Shown here: positions 56,134 through 63,956 of the stretch, piece by piece
Layout: the number at the start of each line of letters is the position of its first letter
Numbering within the stretch: position 1 is the stretch's first letter
DNA from: Variovorax sp. KBW07
GTDB lineage: Bacteria; Pseudomonadota; Gammaproteobacteria; Burkholderiales; Burkholderiaceae_C
Assembly (NCBI RefSeq): GCF_003852515.1
Contig: NZ_QAJK01000120.1
Span: forward strand, 45,175-109,174
DNA: 64,000 nucleotides
Reading direction: 5' to 3'
Program-made: the position numbers and the translations under genes
The notes under the pieces: generated by a model
What the model was told of the DNA's origin: nothing
The model's database searches: none
What the model saw: the letters and a program-made list of their open reading frames with translations, nothing else

Positions 56134-56972
56134 GCGGGGGCGCCGAAGAAATGCTGGCGGTAGCGCGGCGCCACGTCGTTCACGCGCAGCATCAGCGGCA
56201 GGTCGGCGGTGTTGAAGGCCACATCGAGCGCGGGCGGGCCGAGCAGGCGCGCACCGCAACGCAGGTAGCCCTTGATGAGCGGGGGCGCGGCGGGTGGCGG
56301 GGCGTCGGTGTCCGCGTCGCCGTCCGTGTCGTTGTTGCCCGGATCGGCGTGCAGCGGCAGCGCGACGCGCGGCTCCACGCGCCATTGCCGGTCGGCCAGG
56401 TGGGTGCGGCACAGCCGGTGCCACAGCCGCGCGGCGGTCAGGCCCTGGTCGTCCAGGCCGATGCTGGCGCAGCCGATCATGGTGTCGAGCCGGTGCTCGA
56501 CCATGTACTGCCCCAGCGCGGCCCACAGCGCCATGATCACGCTGCCCGAGCGCCAGTCGGCGTCCACGCACGAGCGGCCCAGTTCCAGTGCGCTGCCCCG
56601 CAGCGGTGCCAGCGGGGCCAGGTCGAACTCGGTGTCGGTGTAGAAGCCGCCCGCGCGCCGCGCCGCCTCGGGCGTCAGCACGCGGTAGGTGCCGATGAGC
56701 GGGCCAGTCCCATGCACTGCGTCCACCGCGCGCACCAGCAGGTGGTCGCAGAACGGATCGAAGCGGTCGGCGTCCAGGCCGGGCGGCGTGCCTTCGGGCG
56801 GTGTCAGGTGCGCGCCCATTTCCTGCGCGAACACGCGGTAGCGCAGGCGCTGCGCGTCGCGCACGTCGTCTTCGCAGTCGGCCCAGTGCGTCTGCAATTG
56901 CAGCGCGCGGGTGCCGGCGGGCCGGTGATGCGGTGGCGGGCTGTGCCGTGCGAGAGTGTCCGTCGTCTGCAT
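56130..56972 (-). CDS. OlsB-like GNAT-type N-acyltransferase
   Basis: 280 residues from ATG 56972. The central ~190 residues match the GNAT-like family that includes OlsB (ornithine N-acyltransferase) and autoinducer-like acyl transferases. Signatures are AQRLRYRVFAQEMGA, FDPFCDHLLVRA, GTYRVLTP and the diagnostic ALELGRSCVDADWRSGSV. OlsB uses acyl-ACP to N-acylate ornithine in ornithine-lipid synthesis; here the acceptor may be a different amine. A Pro/Asp-rich insert lies near residue 225. No olsA-like O-acyltransferase follows; an LplT-like gene does. It overlaps lplT by 4 bp. Confidence 0.83.
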   Translation of the reverse strand: MQTTDTLARHSPPPHHRPAGTRALQLQTHWADCEDDVRDAQRLRYRVFAQEMGAHLTPPEGTPPGLDADRFDPFCDHLLVRAVDAVHGTGPLIGTYRVLTPEAARRAGGFYTDTEFDLAPLAPLRGSALELGRSCVDADWRSGSVIMALWAALGQYMVEHRLDTMIGCASIGLDDQGLTAARLWHRLCRTHLADRQWRVEPRVALPLHADPGNNDTDGDADTDAPPPAAPPLIKGYLRCGARLLGPPALDVAFNTADLPLMLRVNDVAPRYRQHFFGAPA

Positions 56973-56988
56973 GCGTTGACTCGTTGCG

Positions 56989-58083
56989 TCAGTTGGAAGG
57001 TGGGTAGCGGTCGACCAGCCGGTTCTGCCGCCGGTTGAGCCGCGCGAGCGCGAGCAGGCCGATGGGCCGCACGCCGGCCCTGCACTGGGCGGCGCCAATC
57101 TCGAACAGCAGCCGCTGCTTGGCGAACACCATGCGAAAGCCCTGCAGCACGCCGGTGTCGGGGTCCCAGGCCTCGATGGCTTCGGAGCCCGCGCCGTTGA
57201 TTTCCATCAGGGTAAAGCCGCGTCCGGCGCCCAGCTCGCGCAGGCTCTCGTAGCGCACGTCGAAGCGCCCGAAATGAAAGTCGGGCATGTCGCGCGCAAC
57301 CGCGTCGATGGCGCGCGCCAGCTCCGGCGTGATGAGCGCCGCGCCGTCGCGGTACAGCCCGCCCACGCGGGTCGAGCCGATGGTGGCCAGCCGCACCTGC
57401 TGCCCCGCCGCCGGCACGCTGTCGGGCGGCACGCTGCACTGGTGGCGCGGCGAACGCGCGATGCGGCGGGCGCGCACGTCGGCCGCCACCAGTTCGGCCA
57501 CCGTGCTGCGGCCGTCGCCCGTCACGCGGGGGAAGTAGCGCAGCGCCAGCCCGATGATGCGGCCCTGCCCGCTGGCCGGGTCGCGCGAGTAGAAGATGCC
57601 GGCCTCGCCTTCCTGCGGCAGGTAGCGCTGCAGCACCACGGTTTCGTCGCGCGGAAAGGCCGCCAGGTAGGCCAGCAGTTCCGGCATGTCGGCCAGCAGG
57701 CGCACGCCGTAGCCGCACAGGCCCAGGTTCGGCTTGGCGACCACGGGGAAGGCAAGCCCGCTCTCGGTCATCGCCTGCTGAAGCGAGGCCGGCGTTGCCG
57801 AGCCGTCGTTGAAGACCCCGCGGTAGTCGGCCGTGAGCGAGCGCGCCAGCGGCCCCATGCCGCTGAAGTATTCGAGCTTGCCTTCGCCGACCAGCCCGCC
57901 CGAGGTGATGTGCGGGTTGGCGGCGGAGGGCACCGTGACGCCGCCGTAGCGCAGCGAAAGCCACAGCCACTGCACGACCAGCGGCACGCAGATGAGCCAC
58001 TTGGGCATGCGCTCCAGCAGGCTGCATTCGCGCACCACGGCCAGCCGGCCGGTGTCCACGCCAAGGTCGAGTTCGGCGGCCAT
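56989..58083 (-). CDS. ATP-grasp family ligase, unassigned substrate
   Basis: 364 residues from ATG 58083. The fold is ATP-grasp: Lys117 in FPVVAKPNLGLCGYGVRLL binds ATP together with the following glycine-rich loop, VVLQRYLP gives the hinge, and Glu294/Asn296 in FTLMEINGAG bind magnesium. Asp275 in RFDVRYES is another likely ligand. Such enzymes join a carboxylate to an amine or thiol using ATP. The exact substrate cannot be read. The N-terminal ~60 residues include a hydrophobic stretch (LICVPLVVQWLWLSLRYGG) that could attach it to the membrane. It starts at the 1-nt TGATG overlap with the methyltransferase stop. Confidence 0.8.
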   Translation of the reverse strand: MAAELDLGVDTGRLAVVRECSLLERMPKWLICVPLVVQWLWLSLRYGGVTVPSAANPHITSGGLVGEGKLEYFSGMGPLARSLTADYRGVFNDGSATPASLQQAMTESGLAFPVVAKPNLGLCGYGVRLLADMPELLAYLAAFPRDETVVLQRYLPQEGEAGIFYSRDPASGQGRIIGLALRYFPRVTGDGRSTVAELVAADVRARRIARSPRHQCSVPPDSVPAAGQQVRLATIGSTRVGGLYRDGAALITPELARAIDAVARDMPDFHFGRFDVRYESLRELGAGRGFTLMEINGAGSEAIEAWDPDTGVLQGFRMVFAKQRLLFEIGAAQCRAGVRPIGLLALARLNRRQNRLVDRYPPSN

Positions 58084-59054
58084 CAGGCAGCCTCCCCGGG
58101 GCGTGTGGCGACGAGGCCGACCGCAGCGATGCGGTCGATGTGCGCGTACACCGGCCGATCGAGTTCTTCGCCGAACACGTCGGGATCGATTTCCGCGTAC
58201 GACCATTCGCAGCCCGATGCTTCCAGCAGCGGCCGCATCTCCGCCAGGAACGGGTCTTCGCCATCGACCACGGCCACGCCGGTGTAGAGCAGCAGTTGCC
58301 CGCCCGGTGCCAGCCGCCGGAGCGACTCGGCCGCGATGCGCGCGCTGAGCGCCCGGCCGAGCCGCGCGCCGCCATGCCGGTAGGCGCGCTGCGCCGCGTC
58401 GTCCAGGTAGGGCGGGTTGGAAATGACGAGGTCGAAATCGCCTTCGACCGCCGACAGCGCATCGCCTTGCGCCAGCGTCACCGGCACGCCGGCCACTTCT
58501 GCGTTGACGGCGGTGAACTGCAGCGCCAGCGGGTTGATGTCGTTCATGACCACCGCGGGGTGCAGTCCCGCTTGCGCCAGTGCGCGCGCCGCGGCAATGC
58601 CGCCCGCGCCGCTGCCGCAGCCCACGTCCAGCACGCGCAGCGGGCGTGGCGTGTGCTGCGTGCGCTGCGTGTGGGTTTGGCGAGGCCGCAGCGCATGGCC
58701 GATGAAGCGCGCGAAGCGGCTGGTGTCGGGCCCGAAGAACACCGCGTTCTCCTGCACGGTGGGGTAGGCCGAATGAAAGAACAGGTCGTCGCCAAGGCTG
58801 GCGATGCGCACCGTGCTTTGCAGCAGCGTGCTGCCCGAATGCCGCACGATGCCGGCGTCTTTCATGCTTCCCAGCAGGGCCGGCGCAACGGCGCGGGCTT
58901 CGAACGGCAGGTTCCAGCCGAAGATGTCCCGCAGCGTGGTGCCGGGTTCGCGCCCGCGACGGGCCAGTACGCGCTGGTGGGTGAGCGGCGTGACCGTGGT
59001 GAAGCGGTAGCCGGTGGCGGCCACCTCGCGCAGTACGCCGGCGGCATTCAGCAT
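58083..59054 (-). CDS. Class I SAM-dependent methyltransferase (HemK/RlmG-like with NPPY)
   Basis: 323 residues from ATG 59054. The N-terminal ~125 residues form a substrate domain (VTPLTHQRVLARRGREPGTT). The SAM-binding motif I is LRVLDVGCGSGAGGIAAARA (residues 139-158), and ISNPPYLDD (211-219) is the catalytic NPPY of N-methyltransferases such as HemK/PrmC. NPPY usually methylates planar nitrogens (glutamine, adenine, guanine). Because it sits inside a tight operon with an oxygenase, a ligase and an acyltransferase, a small-molecule substrate is more likely than RNA or release factors. It overlaps the upstream gene by 7 bp. Confidence 0.8.
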   Translation of the reverse strand: MLNAAGVLREVAATGYRFTTVTPLTHQRVLARRGREPGTTLRDIFGWNLPFEARAVAPALLGSMKDAGIVRHSGSTLLQSTVRIASLGDDLFFHSAYPTVQENAVFFGPDTSRFARFIGHALRPRQTHTQRTQHTPRPLRVLDVGCGSGAGGIAAARALAQAGLHPAVVMNDINPLALQFTAVNAEVAGVPVTLAQGDALSAVEGDFDLVISNPPYLDDAAQRAYRHGGARLGRALSARIAAESLRRLAPGGQLLLYTGVAVVDGEDPFLAEMRPLLEASGCEWSYAEIDPDVFGEELDRPVYAHIDRIAAVGLVATRPGEAA

Positions 59055-59938
59055 GCCAGCGCCTCCTCGGTGCGCAAGGCCTTGCTGTAGCGCGCGAAGC
59101 AGCGCTCGCCGCACACCAGCCGCATGAGCGCGCCTTCGGCGATGAACTGCCCGCAGGCCGGGTCGGCCTCGACCAGCGGGTGCACCACCTCGCGCAGCCA
59201 TGCGCGCGCATGCGATACGTCCAGCGCGCCATGCAGGTCGAAGTAGGCCCGCGCACGGCCGCTCAGGCCCAGGCGGCGCATGCCGGCCGCCACCTGCTTC
59301 ACGCGGCCGGGGGCCGTGAGCTCGATGACGCCGAGCGCGCCGATGGCGTGGTAGCCGTAGCGGCGCGTGGTCGCCAGGCCCACCATGGTGTTGGCCAGCG
59401 CCAGCGATTCCCACACCGTGGTGTCGATGCCCGGGTGCAGGTCGAGCTCGCGCACCATGTGCTCGAGCATCTGGCCGTGCATGGCGCTTTGCTTGCCATG
59501 GCCCATCTCGTCCCAGAAGTTGCGCGCGCATTCGAGCTTGGGCCGCGGCGGCAGCTTGACCTGGGTGTAGGCCAGCAGGTCTTCGAAGCCCGCTTCGCCC
59601 GCGGCTTCCTGCGTGAGGAACCAGTGCATCTGCGGCAGCGTGGCCTCGTGCGCCAGCCAGTCGAACAGCGGGTGCTGCTGGCCGGGGCCCGTGTGTTCGA
59701 GGGCCTGGAACCATTCGATGAAGTGCGCCGCGTTGCCTGCCGCGCCGGCTGCCTTCGATTGAACGGTGGCGCGCAGGCTTTCGAGCCAGTGGCCTTCCAT
59801 CAGCCGGAAGCCGTGCTCGCTGGCCAGATCGTCCTGCCACTGCGGCGAGGGCGTGCCCAGCCCGAGCCGCCCGGCGTTGAACTTCGCGAGGCGCCGATGA
59901 AACTGCGTGTTCTCGTCCGGTGTGTCGTGCGCAGACAT
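59048..59938 (-). CDS. Iron-containing redox enzyme, haem-oxygenase-like (HDO) family
   Basis: 296 residues, nearly all helical, of the haem-oxygenase-like di-iron superfamily (Haem_oxygenas_2), which contains UndA, BesC and SznF. Candidate iron ligands follow the family order: Glu98 in AHEATL, Glu144 and His147 in NFWDEMGHG, Glu206 in GVIELTAP, and His236, Asp240 and His243 in YFDLHGALDVSHA. Such enzymes oxidise unactivated C-H, C-C or N groups in amino or fatty acids. It is the first gene of a five-gene operon. The assigned ligands are by pattern only and need structural modelling. Confidence 0.82.
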   Translation of the reverse strand: MSAHDTPDENTQFHRRLAKFNAGRLGLGTPSPQWQDDLASEHGFRLMEGHWLESLRATVQSKAAGAAGNAAHFIEWFQALEHTGPGQQHPLFDWLAHEATLPQMHWFLTQEAAGEAGFEDLLAYTQVKLPPRPKLECARNFWDEMGHGKQSAMHGQMLEHMVRELDLHPGIDTTVWESLALANTMVGLATTRRYGYHAIGALGVIELTAPGRVKQVAAGMRRLGLSGRARAYFDLHGALDVSHARAWLREVVHPLVEADPACGQFIAEGALMRLVCGERCFARYSKALRTEEALAC

Positions 59939-60053
59939 GGCCGTTCCTTGTTGTCCAGCAGGGAAAGGGCAGCGTGCACCTTTGCGGCCTGGCTGTCCGT
60001 CAGACGGCGCCTACACATTCATCCCCGGTGGCAGGGGCCCGGGCGGCGGGGCT

Positions 60054-60884
60054 TCAGGTCGCCCAGATGCGCGGGGTGGCCGCGCTCAGTTGCCACAACT
60101 CGCTGCGCCATGCCAGCCAGACCTGCCGCAGCAGTTGCATCGCGGGCTCGACCACGGGCGTCAGCACGCGCAGCACGACCACCTCCGGGTGCGGGCTGGT
60201 GGCGCCGGCGCTGTCGTGCAGGCCGTGCGCGTCGAGCAGGTCGCGTGCCTGCGCCAGCAGCGCGTCGCGGCGCGCGCGTGCAATCGGCGAGCCCGACACG
60301 AAGAACAGCGAGGCCATGCAGCGGTGGCCGCCCAGCCCGATCGGGCTTTGCAGCAGGCGGTGGTCGGCTGCGTCGATGCGCCCACGCTCCAGCCACACGC
60401 CGGGCACTTCGATGTGCTGCAGGTAGGTGCCGCGCTCGAAGGGCTGGCCGGCATTCGGCAGGCCGAGCGCGGTCACGTCCCAGCCGAGCAGTTCGGCACC
60501 GGGTGCGGCCTCGATGGTCAGCCGGTTCTCGGCCCGGCAGCCGCTGTAGCAGATGGCTTCGAGCGGCAGCCATTCGAGCCGCGCGCCGGCCGCGAGCCGG
60601 ATGCGCGTGCGCTGCAGCGCCAGTTCGCCTTCGGAGCGGTAGAAGCGCGAGGCGCCGGGCGTGGTGATCAGGCCGTGGCTGCCATCGGCGGCCTCGATGT
60701 CGATGTCGAGCGTGTCGCCGCCCACCAGCCCACCCGGCGGATGCACCAGCACGTTGTGGCAGACCGTGTCGCCTTCGGGGTACAGGCTCTGCAGGATGCG
60801 CAGCGGGCCGTCATGCCTGAAACGGGCGACGGTGCGGTCGGCTTCTTTTTGGTAGTCGAGGTGGAGACGGGCGTGCCAGGGCAT
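60054..60884 (-). CDS. ureD: Urease accessory protein UreD
   Basis: 276 residues. UreD/UreH helps build the nickel site of urease together with UreF and UreG. Family signatures are GGLVGGDTLDIDIEA, TTPGASRFYRS, WLPLEAICYSGCRAEN and GWDVTALGLPNAGQPFERG. It is complete. The downstream gene in the same direction is not ureA as usual but the haem-oxygenase-like enzyme, 115 bp away. Upstream is a deaminase and a binding protein. The urease structural genes are outside the window, so the operon is probably split or rearranged. Confidence 0.92.
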   Translation of the reverse strand: MPWHARLHLDYQKEADRTVARFRHDGPLRILQSLYPEGDTVCHNVLVHPPGGLVGGDTLDIDIEAADGSHGLITTPGASRFYRSEGELALQRTRIRLAAGARLEWLPLEAICYSGCRAENRLTIEAAPGAELLGWDVTALGLPNAGQPFERGTYLQHIEVPGVWLERGRIDAADHRLLQSPIGLGGHRCMASLFFVSGSPIARARRDALLAQARDLLDAHGLHDSAGATSPHPEVVVLRVLTPVVEPAMQLLRQVWLAWRSELWQLSAATPRIWAT

Positions 60885-60928
60885 GCGGCGAGTCTAGTGC
60901 GCGGCCGTCGGCTCTTGCTTTGGCCTGG

Positions 60929-61483
60929 TCAGGCCTTCCATGCGCCGTCGTGTGCCGCGCTCGCCTCGTCGATCAACGCCGGGCCGATGCATTCGATGGG
61001 GTGCGGCGAGGCACGGAACACGTCGCGGCACGACAGCTGTGCATCGCGCTGGTCTTGCCGCTCGCCTCGAAACACGCGCAGGCGCTCGGCGTCGATGCCG
61101 AACACCACGCGGCCGATGTTCGACCAGAAGATCGCGCCGGCGCACATCACGCAGGGCTCGCCCGAGGCGTAGAGCGTGGCGCCCGCCAGCTCTTCGCGCG
61201 TGATGTTGCGCCCGGCCAGCGCGCGCAGTGCGTTGACTTCGGCGTGCGCGGTGCAGTCGCCGGTTTCGGCGTTGCTGTTGGCCGCCTCGGCCAGCACTTC
61301 GCCGGCCGCCGAGACGATGACCGATCCGAAGGGCCGGTTGCCGCGCCGGCGCGCCGCGTGCGACCAGACGATGGCCTTGCGCAGGTAGCGGCCGTCGCGC
61401 TCCTCGAGCGCGATTTCCTCGGGGTAGGCGGTGGAGTGGTTGTTGTTGCTGCTGTGGCTGTTGCTGCTGTTTGAGAAGTTCAT
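60929..61483 (-). CDS. Nucleoside/nucleobase deaminase (CDA superfamily, guanine-deaminase-like)
   Basis: 184 residues. The zinc-dependent deaminase motifs are complete: His80-Ala-Glu82 in CTAHAEVNAL, and Cys111/Cys114 in GEPCVMCAGAIFW. The region RRRGNRPFGSVIV resembles guanine deaminase and TadA-like enzymes. The C-terminal ISR (CIGPALIDEASAAH) supports a small-molecule nucleobase deaminase. The first 19 residues are a Ser/Asn/His-rich tail encoded by trinucleotide repeats and probably disordered. The start overlaps the upstream binding-protein gene (ATGA), so translation is coupled. Confidence 0.87.
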   Translation of the reverse strand: MNFSNSSNSHSSNNNHSTAYPEEIALEERDGRYLRKAIVWSHAARRRGNRPFGSVIVSAAGEVLAEAANSNAETGDCTAHAEVNALRALAGRNITREELAGATLYASGEPCVMCAGAIFWSNIGRVVFGIDAERLRVFRGERQDQRDAQLSCRDVFRASPHPIECIGPALIDEASAAHDGAWKA

Positions 61484-62526
61484 GCCTTGGTGGGGATCGT
61501 TCGTTCGCTGCGCGAGGGGAGCATGGTGCCGTTGAAGATGGCGTCGGACGCGGGCTTGACCTTGAGCCCGAACACGTCGGCCACTTCATCGACCTGCTGT
61601 TCGAGCGTGAGCTTTTTTATGTCGCCAAGGCCGTGGCCGCGCGTGTCCGCAGCACCCACATATTGCGCGGTGATGGCCCAGCGTTCAAGCTCGATCTTCT
61701 CGTCGAGGATGGGCTCGCGCTGGCGCATGGCGGCAATGCTGGGCGCCGGATTGGCAAAGGTCTCGACGATGGCGCGGTTGGTCGCGCGCAGGAAGGCGGC
61801 CACCACCTTCGGGTTCTGCGCGACGAGGTTGCTGCCCGCAAGAATTGCGTTGCCGTACAGGTTGACGCCCGCATCCGAGTACTTCAACACCGAGAGCTCT
61901 TCGGGCTTCATGCGTGCGAACAGCGAGATGGCCGAGTCGTGGAAGTAGGTGGCGGCATCGACGTCGCCGCGCACCATCACGTTGTCGCGCGCGCTGAAGT
62001 CGGTGGTCTGCCACTGGAAGGCGTCGCCGCGCATGCCCTGCTTGCGCGCCACCATGGGCCAGGCGCGGCGGGTCGATTCGACGGCAGCGGCAGCCACCTT
62101 CTTGCCCGCGAGGCTCTTGAAGTCGCTGGTCACGCCGCGGTCCTTGCGGCCGATGATCACGAACGGTGCGCGGTTGTAGTACTGGTACACGGCCTGCACC
62201 ATCGGCGTGCCGGCGTTCTGCGCATTGAACTCGACCAGCGAGCTGATGTCGCCCAGGCCCAGCTGGTACACGCCGCTGGCGATGCGCGTGATGGAAGCGA
62301 CCGAGCCGGCACCGGTGTCGATGGTCACGTCGAGGCCTTCGTCCTTGTAGTAGCCCTTGGCCTGTGCCAGGAAGAAGGGCGCGGTCTGTCCGTTGATGCG
62401 GAAATCGAGCGTGAATTTGAGCGGCGTGAGCTTGGCGCCGTTGTTCTGTGCAAAGACGGAAGGAGCGGCAAGAGCAGTTGCCGCAGCGACTGCGGAGGTG
62501 GCTGCGAGAAAGGATCGGCGTTGCAT
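61480..62526 (-). CDS. ABC transporter substrate-binding protein, NMT1/THI5-like
   Basis: 348 residues from ATG 62526. A signal peptide (MQRRSFLAATSAVAAATALA, ending VFAQ) exports it. The mature part is an NMT1/THI5/SsuA-type binding protein: LTPLKFTLDFRINGQTAPFF, YYKDEGLDVTIDTGAGSVAS, RIASGVYQLGLGDISSLVEF. This family binds pyrimidines, riboflavin, thiamine precursors, taurine or alkanesulfonates. The tight coupling to a nucleobase deaminase favours a nucleobase ligand. The matching permease and ATPase are not in the window. Confidence 0.87.
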   Translation of the reverse strand: MQRRSFLAATSAVAAATALAAPSVFAQNNGAKLTPLKFTLDFRINGQTAPFFLAQAKGYYKDEGLDVTIDTGAGSVASITRIASGVYQLGLGDISSLVEFNAQNAGTPMVQAVYQYYNRAPFVIIGRKDRGVTSDFKSLAGKKVAAAAVESTRRAWPMVARKQGMRGDAFQWQTTDFSARDNVMVRGDVDAATYFHDSAISLFARMKPEELSVLKYSDAGVNLYGNAILAGSNLVAQNPKVVAAFLRATNRAIVETFANPAPSIAAMRQREPILDEKIELERWAITAQYVGAADTRGHGLGDIKKLTLEQQVDEVADVFGLKVKPASDAIFNGTMLPSRSERTIPTKA

Positions 62527-62867
62527 CGTGAGGCCTCGGAATCGTGGGTCTTGAAAACCCCCTGCCTTTTCTTTCAAAGAAGAAAAGAAGCAGCAGAAGG
62601 CGCTTCAAGAGCAATTTCCGGGCGGCGCACTTGGGTGGTGCGTGCGCTGCTGAACGCTTCTACTCTTGCGAGCAGCCATGCATGACGCATGCCAAGGCGT
62701 TTCGCTCGGGCTTTGCCAGAAAGTGCGTGCATCGGGCGCGGGCCCGCGCCACAATCCGGGCGCGCAATTTGCAAGGCATCTGGCGCAGAGTAGAAGCGTT
62801 CAGCCCATCGTGGTCGGAAATTGCTCTTTCACGTTCGTCCCCACACGCACACAGAAGGAGTCCGCGC
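62527..62867. other. Intergenic region between binding-protein and Rieske genes
   Basis: 341 bp upstream of both genes, which are transcribed apart. It contains a small AT-rich hairpin (CTTTTCTT at 62566-62573 with AAGAAAAG at 62580-62587) and the ribosome-binding site AGAAGGAG before the Rieske ATG at 62868. Both promoters must lie here. A frame open through this region toward the Rieske gene has no conserved sequence and is not a real N-terminal extension. Confidence 0.5.
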
Positions 62868-63956
62868 ATGCTCGTCACCCAACAACCCGTCTTCCGCAAG
62901 TTCTGGCATGCCGTCATGCCGCTCACCGAACTGGCCCACGGCCCCAAGCCATTCACGCTGCTGGGCGAAGACATCGTTCTGTTCATCGACGCCAGCGGCC
63001 AGCCGGCCGCGCTGCGCGACCGCTGCTGCCACCGAACGGCCAGGCTGTCGAAGGGCTGGTGCGTGGACGGCGAAGGCAAGGCCTGCGGGCAGGGCGCCAT
63101 CCAGTGCGGCTACCACGGCTGGACCTACGACCGCAGCGGGCAGGTGGTGCGCATTCCGCAGTACGAGCCCGACCGCAAGATATCGCCGGAGTACCGCACG
63201 ACGGCCTACCGCTGCACCGCGCGCTATGGCTATGCGTGGGTGGCGCTGGAAGAGCCCATTGCCGACATTCCGCTCATTCCCGAATTCGAAGATGCAAGCT
63301 ACCGCACGATCTTCCAGTTTCATGAAGAGTGGCAGACCAGCCCGATGCGCGCGCTCGAAAATTCGTTCGACAACTCGCATTTCAGCTTTGTGCACCGCGC
63401 AACGTTCGGGGTGGCCGCGAGCCCGAAGCCGAGCAAGTACGAGCTGGTGGAAAACGAATCGGGCTTCTACGCCGAGACGGTGATCGAAGCGAACAACCCC
63501 GAAAAATTCCACGCGATCAGCGGCGTGACGGACCCGATCACGACGCGCCACATGCGCAACGCGTATTTCCTGCCGTTCTCGCGCCGGCTGGACATCGAGT
63601 ACCCCTCGGGGATTCGCCACATCATCATCAACTGCTTCACGCCGATCGACGATGGCCGCATGCAGTTGTGCCAATGGCTGTTCCGCAACGACACGGAGGC
63701 GGATTGCGCGGCGCAGATGCTGATCGATTTCGACGAGGAGATCACGCGGGAGGACAAGGACATCCTAGAGTCGACGGACCCTGATGCGCTGGTGGATACG
63801 CGGCGGCGAGGGGTCGAATACTCGATGGAGTCCGATCGGCCGGGGATGCTGATTCGCAAGCACCTGATGCAGTTGCTGGCGAAGCATGGCGAGGCGGAGG
63901 TTTACCGGGGCATGTCTTCCGGTACGACTGTTGTTCCTATTGCCAGGGTTGCTTGA
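62868..63956 (+). CDS. Rieske 2Fe-2S aromatic-ring-hydroxylating-type oxygenase, alpha subunit
   Basis: 362 residues from ATG 62868, preceded by AGAAGGAG. The Rieske cluster ligands are Cys53 and His55 (RCCHRTARL) and Cys80 and His83 (QCGYHGWTYD). The catalytic mononuclear iron site is Asp168, His171 and His176 region in NSFDNSHFSFVHRATFG, with Asn165 in the expected place. It resembles the single-component-like oxygenases of the PaO/vanillate-demethylase group more than dioxygenases with a beta subunit. A reductase is expected but not in the window. The substrate is unknown. Confidence 0.9.
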   Translation: MLVTQQPVFRKFWHAVMPLTELAHGPKPFTLLGEDIVLFIDASGQPAALRDRCCHRTARLSKGWCVDGEGKACGQGAIQCGYHGWTYDRSGQVVRIPQYEPDRKISPEYRTTAYRCTARYGYAWVALEEPIADIPLIPEFEDASYRTIFQFHEEWQTSPMRALENSFDNSHFSFVHRATFGVAASPKPSKYELVENESGFYAETVIEANNPEKFHAISGVTDPITTRHMRNAYFLPFSRRLDIEYPSGIRHIIINCFTPIDDGRMQLCQWLFRNDTEADCAAQMLIDFDEEITREDKDILESTDPDALVDTRRRGVEYSMESDRPGMLIRKHLMQLLAKHGEAEVYRGMSSGTTVVPIARVA

